Shown one piece after another: positions 21,204 to 23,203 of a DNA stretch of 23,203 bases. Source of the DNA: JAJPHY01 sp040754475. Its GTDB lineage: Bacteria > Actinomycetota > UBA4738 > HRBIN12. The notes under the pieces were generated by a model. It saw only the letters and a program-made list of their open reading frames with translations. It had not been told where the DNA came from and did not search any database. A program made the position numbers and the translations under genes. Numbering within the stretch: the first letter of the stretch is position 1; each line of letters starts with the position of its first letter. The DNA lies in NCBI GenBank assembly GCA_040754475.1, contig JBFMCN010000073.1:1-23203 (forward strand), given 5' to 3'.

Positions 21204-21328
21204 ACGCGTCGGCCGCGACGGAAAGGAGGACGCCTGTGCGTATGCGCAAGGTCATCTACGCGCTCGGGTGGCTGGCCGCCCTCGCCTTCGCGATCGGCAT
21301 GCCGATCACCCAAGGCTGGAAGGTGTAG
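21200..21328 (+). CDS. Candidate small single-span membrane protein (42 or 30 residues)
   Basis: The frame from ATG 21200 encodes 42 residues. An AAAGGAGG site (21222-21229) lies 6 bases before an in-frame GTG at 21236, which would give a 30-residue form starting VRMRKVIYALGW. Both forms contain one hydrophobic helix (VIYALGWLAALAFAIGMPI) after a basic N-terminus and end QGWKV. ATG 21200 overlaps the upstream micro-ORF stop as ATGA. The perfect ribosome binding site and the clean positive-inside transmembrane pattern argue for expression. I do not recognise a family. Confidence 0.5.
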   Translation: MNASAATERRTPVRMRKVIYALGWLAALAFAIGMPITQGWKV

Positions 21329-21500
21329 CAGATCATCGGACTTTGCCGCTCTCGGCGGACTCTGCGCTGACAGGGATTCCGCCGGGGGCGGCGGGGCATC
21401 GGCTGATGTCAAGGAGGCCGCCGCCGCGGCGCCCTTGGCTGCCTGTCGCGATCGCTGGGTTGTCCGACTAGGCACCTCACGAGTGGTCGCAGTCGGCCGG

Positions 21501-21506
21501 TAGACT
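21501..21506 (+). promoter_or_regulatory. Candidate -10 box of mfd
   Basis: TAGACT fits TANNNT and would start a transcript at about 21513, giving a leader of about 70 bases that begins at the first of two strong hairpins. No -35 match is evident. Confidence 0.35.
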
Positions 21507-21514
21507 CCATCGCA

Positions 21515-21568
21515 AGGCCCGTCGCAGCGCGACGAGGCCTATTCGCGCTGCCCGGAGGGGTCTCCGGG
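21515..21568 (+). promoter_or_regulatory. Two tandem hairpins in the mfd leader
   Basis: Hairpin 1 is AGGCC-CGTCGC, loop AGC, GCGACG-A-GGCCT (21515-21540): 11 pairs with one bulged A. Hairpin 2 is CCCGGAG, loop GGGT, CTCCGGG (21551-21568): 7 GC-rich pairs ending 6 bases before the AAGGAG site (21575-21580). They could attenuate or stabilise the mfd mRNA. Pairing is seen; function is inferred. Confidence 0.45.
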
Positions 21569-21584
21569 AGCGGGAAGGAGCGCG

Positions 21585-23203
21585 GTGGAGTTCCAGGGGC
21601 TGCTCGACAAGGTGATCGGATCGGAGCCATTCGAACGGCTCCTCGTCGAGCGCGCCCGGCCGATCGTCGCCCGAGCGGAAGTGGGTCATGACTTCCTCCT
21701 CGCGGCGCTCGCGAGGGCGCTCGACTCTCCGGTCTTGGTGGTGACTCCCGGACCGCGAGAGGCCGAAGTGCTGGCGCGTGGCGCCGCTGCGCTGCTCGGA
21801 CCCGATCGCGCCGCGCTGTTGCCGGCATGGGAAGCCCTCCCCTACGAGGGGATAAGCCCGTCGCCCGAGACGGCGGCGCGTCGAGCACGGGCGGCGCGGG
21901 CGCTTCGCCACGCGGCCGGCCCGTTCGTCTTGGTGGCACCGGCTCATGCTGCGCTGCAAGGCATCGTGCCGACCCTCGGCGACATCGAACCCATCGTGGT
22001 CGTGCGTGGAAGCGAGACGGCGCCCGACGTTCTCGCCGAGGGTCTGGTCGGGCTCGGCTACACGCGCGTCGCCGTCGTGGAGCACCGTGGTGAGTTCGCA
22101 GTCCGGGGCGGGATCGTCGATGTCTTCCCGGGGACCGCCAGGCGTCCGGTCCGCGCGGAGCTCGACGGGGACGTGATCGAATCCCTTCGCGAGTTCGTCC
22201 CCGCCACTCAGCTTTCGACCCAGCCGGTCCCGTTCGCCGAGCTTCATCCGGTGCGTGAGCTGATCGAGACGGATGAGCTCCGCGCGAGGGCGGCCGGGCT
22301 TGCGCCGAAGTACCTCGGCCGCTTCCGCGACTCACTGGCGCGCTTCGCCGACGGTCTCTCGTTCGAGGGGATGGAGTCCCTGGCGCCGTTCCTGTTCGAC
22401 CGACTCCCCGTGGTCGCCGATCTCCTTCCAAGCGGCGCCTGGGTCGTGGTCGAGCAGGCGCGCCGAACCGCCGACCGCGCTCGCCGTGCTATCGAGGAGG
22501 CCGCGGCGCTCGCGCAGGCCTCAGACTGGCCGGGCCCACCCGTCGTGTCGCCGCTCGACCAAGCCCTCGGCGATCGGACGCGTCTTGACCTGACCGAGTT
22601 CGCCGAGGGGATCGACCTGCAGCTCCAAGGATGGGGCACCGCGCAGGGCAATGCGCCGGAGCTGGCTCGGCGCTTGGCCGATCTCTCGAGCCGGGGCTAC
22701 GACGTCGTCGTCGCGGCCCCCGGCCGTGGGAGCCTAGAACGCGCGCGCGAGATCGTTGCCGAGCACGGCCTTGCGATCCGAGACGCCGGACCCGCAGTCG
22801 GGGTGGAGGCCGAGCTCGCAGGCGGATTCGTCTTCTCTCCCGGCAGGCTCGCGGTCGCGACGGAGGAGGACCTATTCGGCAGCCGCCGCCACACGCGGAG
22901 CGCCCCACGGGTCACCTCGAGACGCGCCGACGCCGTCGCCCTGGAGCTCTCGCCCGGCGACTACGCCGTGCATCGCATCCACGGCGCCGGCCGCTACGTG
23001 GGGATCATGCGCCGCGCCGTGTCCGGCGCGGAACGCGACTACATGGTGCTCGAGTACGCGGCCGGGGACAGGCTGTCCGTCCCGACCGACCAGATCGGGA
23101 TGGTTGCGAAGTACGTCGGGGGCGAGCGCCCGAAGGTCTCCCGGCTGGGCACCAACGACTGGGTGAGGACTACGACACGCGTGAAGCGCGCCGTGCGCGA
23201 CAT
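21585..23203 (+). CDS. mfd: Transcription-repair coupling factor Mfd, 3' end outside window
   Basis: The frame is open from GTG 21585 to the window edge (539 codons of an expected 1,150-1,200). Mfd removes stalled RNA polymerase at DNA lesions and recruits UvrA. Present are the UvrB-like N-terminal domains (LLPAWEALPYEGISPSPET, EHRGEFAVRGGIVDVFPG at about 167-184), the LEF-type linker, and the start of the RNA polymerase-interacting, CarD-like domain (about 455-539: GDYAVHRIHGAGRYVG, RDYMVLEYAAGDRLSVP, KVSRLGTNDW). The helicase motor lies beyond the window. AAGGAG (21575-21580) lies 4 bases before the GTG. In M. tuberculosis mfd is also a near neighbour of pth and glmU. Confidence 0.94.
   Translation, partial: MEFQGLLDKVIGSEPFERLLVERARPIVARAEVGHDFLLAALARALDSPVLVVTPGPREAEVLARGAAALLGPDRAALLPAWEALPYEGISPSPETAARRARAARALRHAAGPFVLVAPAHAALQGIVPTLGDIEPIVVVRGSETAPDVLAEGLVGLGYTRVAVVEHRGEFAVRGGIVDVFPGTARRPVRAELDGDVIESLREFVPATQLSTQPVPFAELHPVRELIETDELRARAAGLAPKYLGRFRDSLARFADGLSFEGMESLAPFLFDRLPVVADLLPSGAWVVVEQARRTADRARRAIEEAAALAQASDWPGPPVVSPLDQALGDRTRLDLTEFAEGIDLQLQGWGTAQGNAPELARRLADLSSRGYDVVVAAPGRGSLERAREIVAEHGLAIRDAGPAVGVEAELAGGFVFSPGRLAVATEEDLFGSRRHTRSAPRVTSRRADAVALELSPGDYAVHRIHGAGRYVGIMRRAVSGAERDYMVLEYAAGDRLSVPTDQIGMVAKYVGGERPKVSRLGTNDWVRTTTRVKRAVRD

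Larger units (their letters stand above)
20948..21584 (+). other. Interval between pth and mfd
   Basis: This 637-base gap holds the two micro-ORFs at 21099-21328 and the mfd leader (about 21501-21584). In 20948-21085 I see nothing beyond a weak GGGC/GCCC hairpin near 20966. In 21329-21500 I see no gene, repeat or clear signal. Confidence 0.6.

Overview
The window looks like the chromosome of a high-GC actinobacterium outside the well-studied mycolic-acid genera. The evidence is the third-position GC bias, frequent GTG starts, promoters whose -10 box sits 6-9 bases before the start codon (leaderless transcripts), a tRNA gene without an encoded CCA end, and a gene order that I recall closely from the Mycobacterium tuberculosis Rv1002c-Rv1020 neighbourhood (pmt, rsmI, metG, tatD, rpfB, ksgA, ispE, glmU, prs, rplY, pth, mfd). 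No lineage below phylum is claimed.

Left part (1-10073): a partial protein O-mannosyltransferase on the minus strand diverges from a plus-strand housekeeping run: rsmI, metG, tatD, a DUF348-G5-RlpA cell-wall protein at the place where rpfB normally sits, rsmA(ksgA), ispE, tRNA-Gln(TTG), glmU and prs. The rlpA-like, rsmA and ispE genes are tightly packed and probably cotranscribed. The short leader of that operon can fold into two mutually exclusive stems, one of which buries the Shine-Dalgarno sequence.

Central part (about 10074-19600): the expected prs-rplY neighbourhood is opened by about 9.5 kb of minus-strand accessory genes. In transcription order these are three tandem ECF sigma factor/membrane-protein pairs (each pair overlapping by ATGA), a short lipoprotein that looks like the front end of an alpha/beta hydrolase, and an AAA/DUF4143 ATPase. 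The three partner proteins share a short positively charged cytoplasmic segment and one transmembrane helix but carry different exported parts. One has a 14-repeat beta-propeller. The other two have a common multi-module ectodomain that ends in what looks like a type IV pilin globular domain. The sigma leaders share a CGTCTT-containing motif, and terminator-like hairpins separate the units. This modular set of putative anti-sigma sensors is the most interesting part of the window.

Right part (19612-23203): housekeeping genes resume on the plus strand with rplY (CTC-type bL25) and pth. A 0.6 kb interval follows that holds two overlapping micro-ORFs with excellent ribosome binding sites, and then the N-terminal half of mfd, preceded by two strong leader hairpins.
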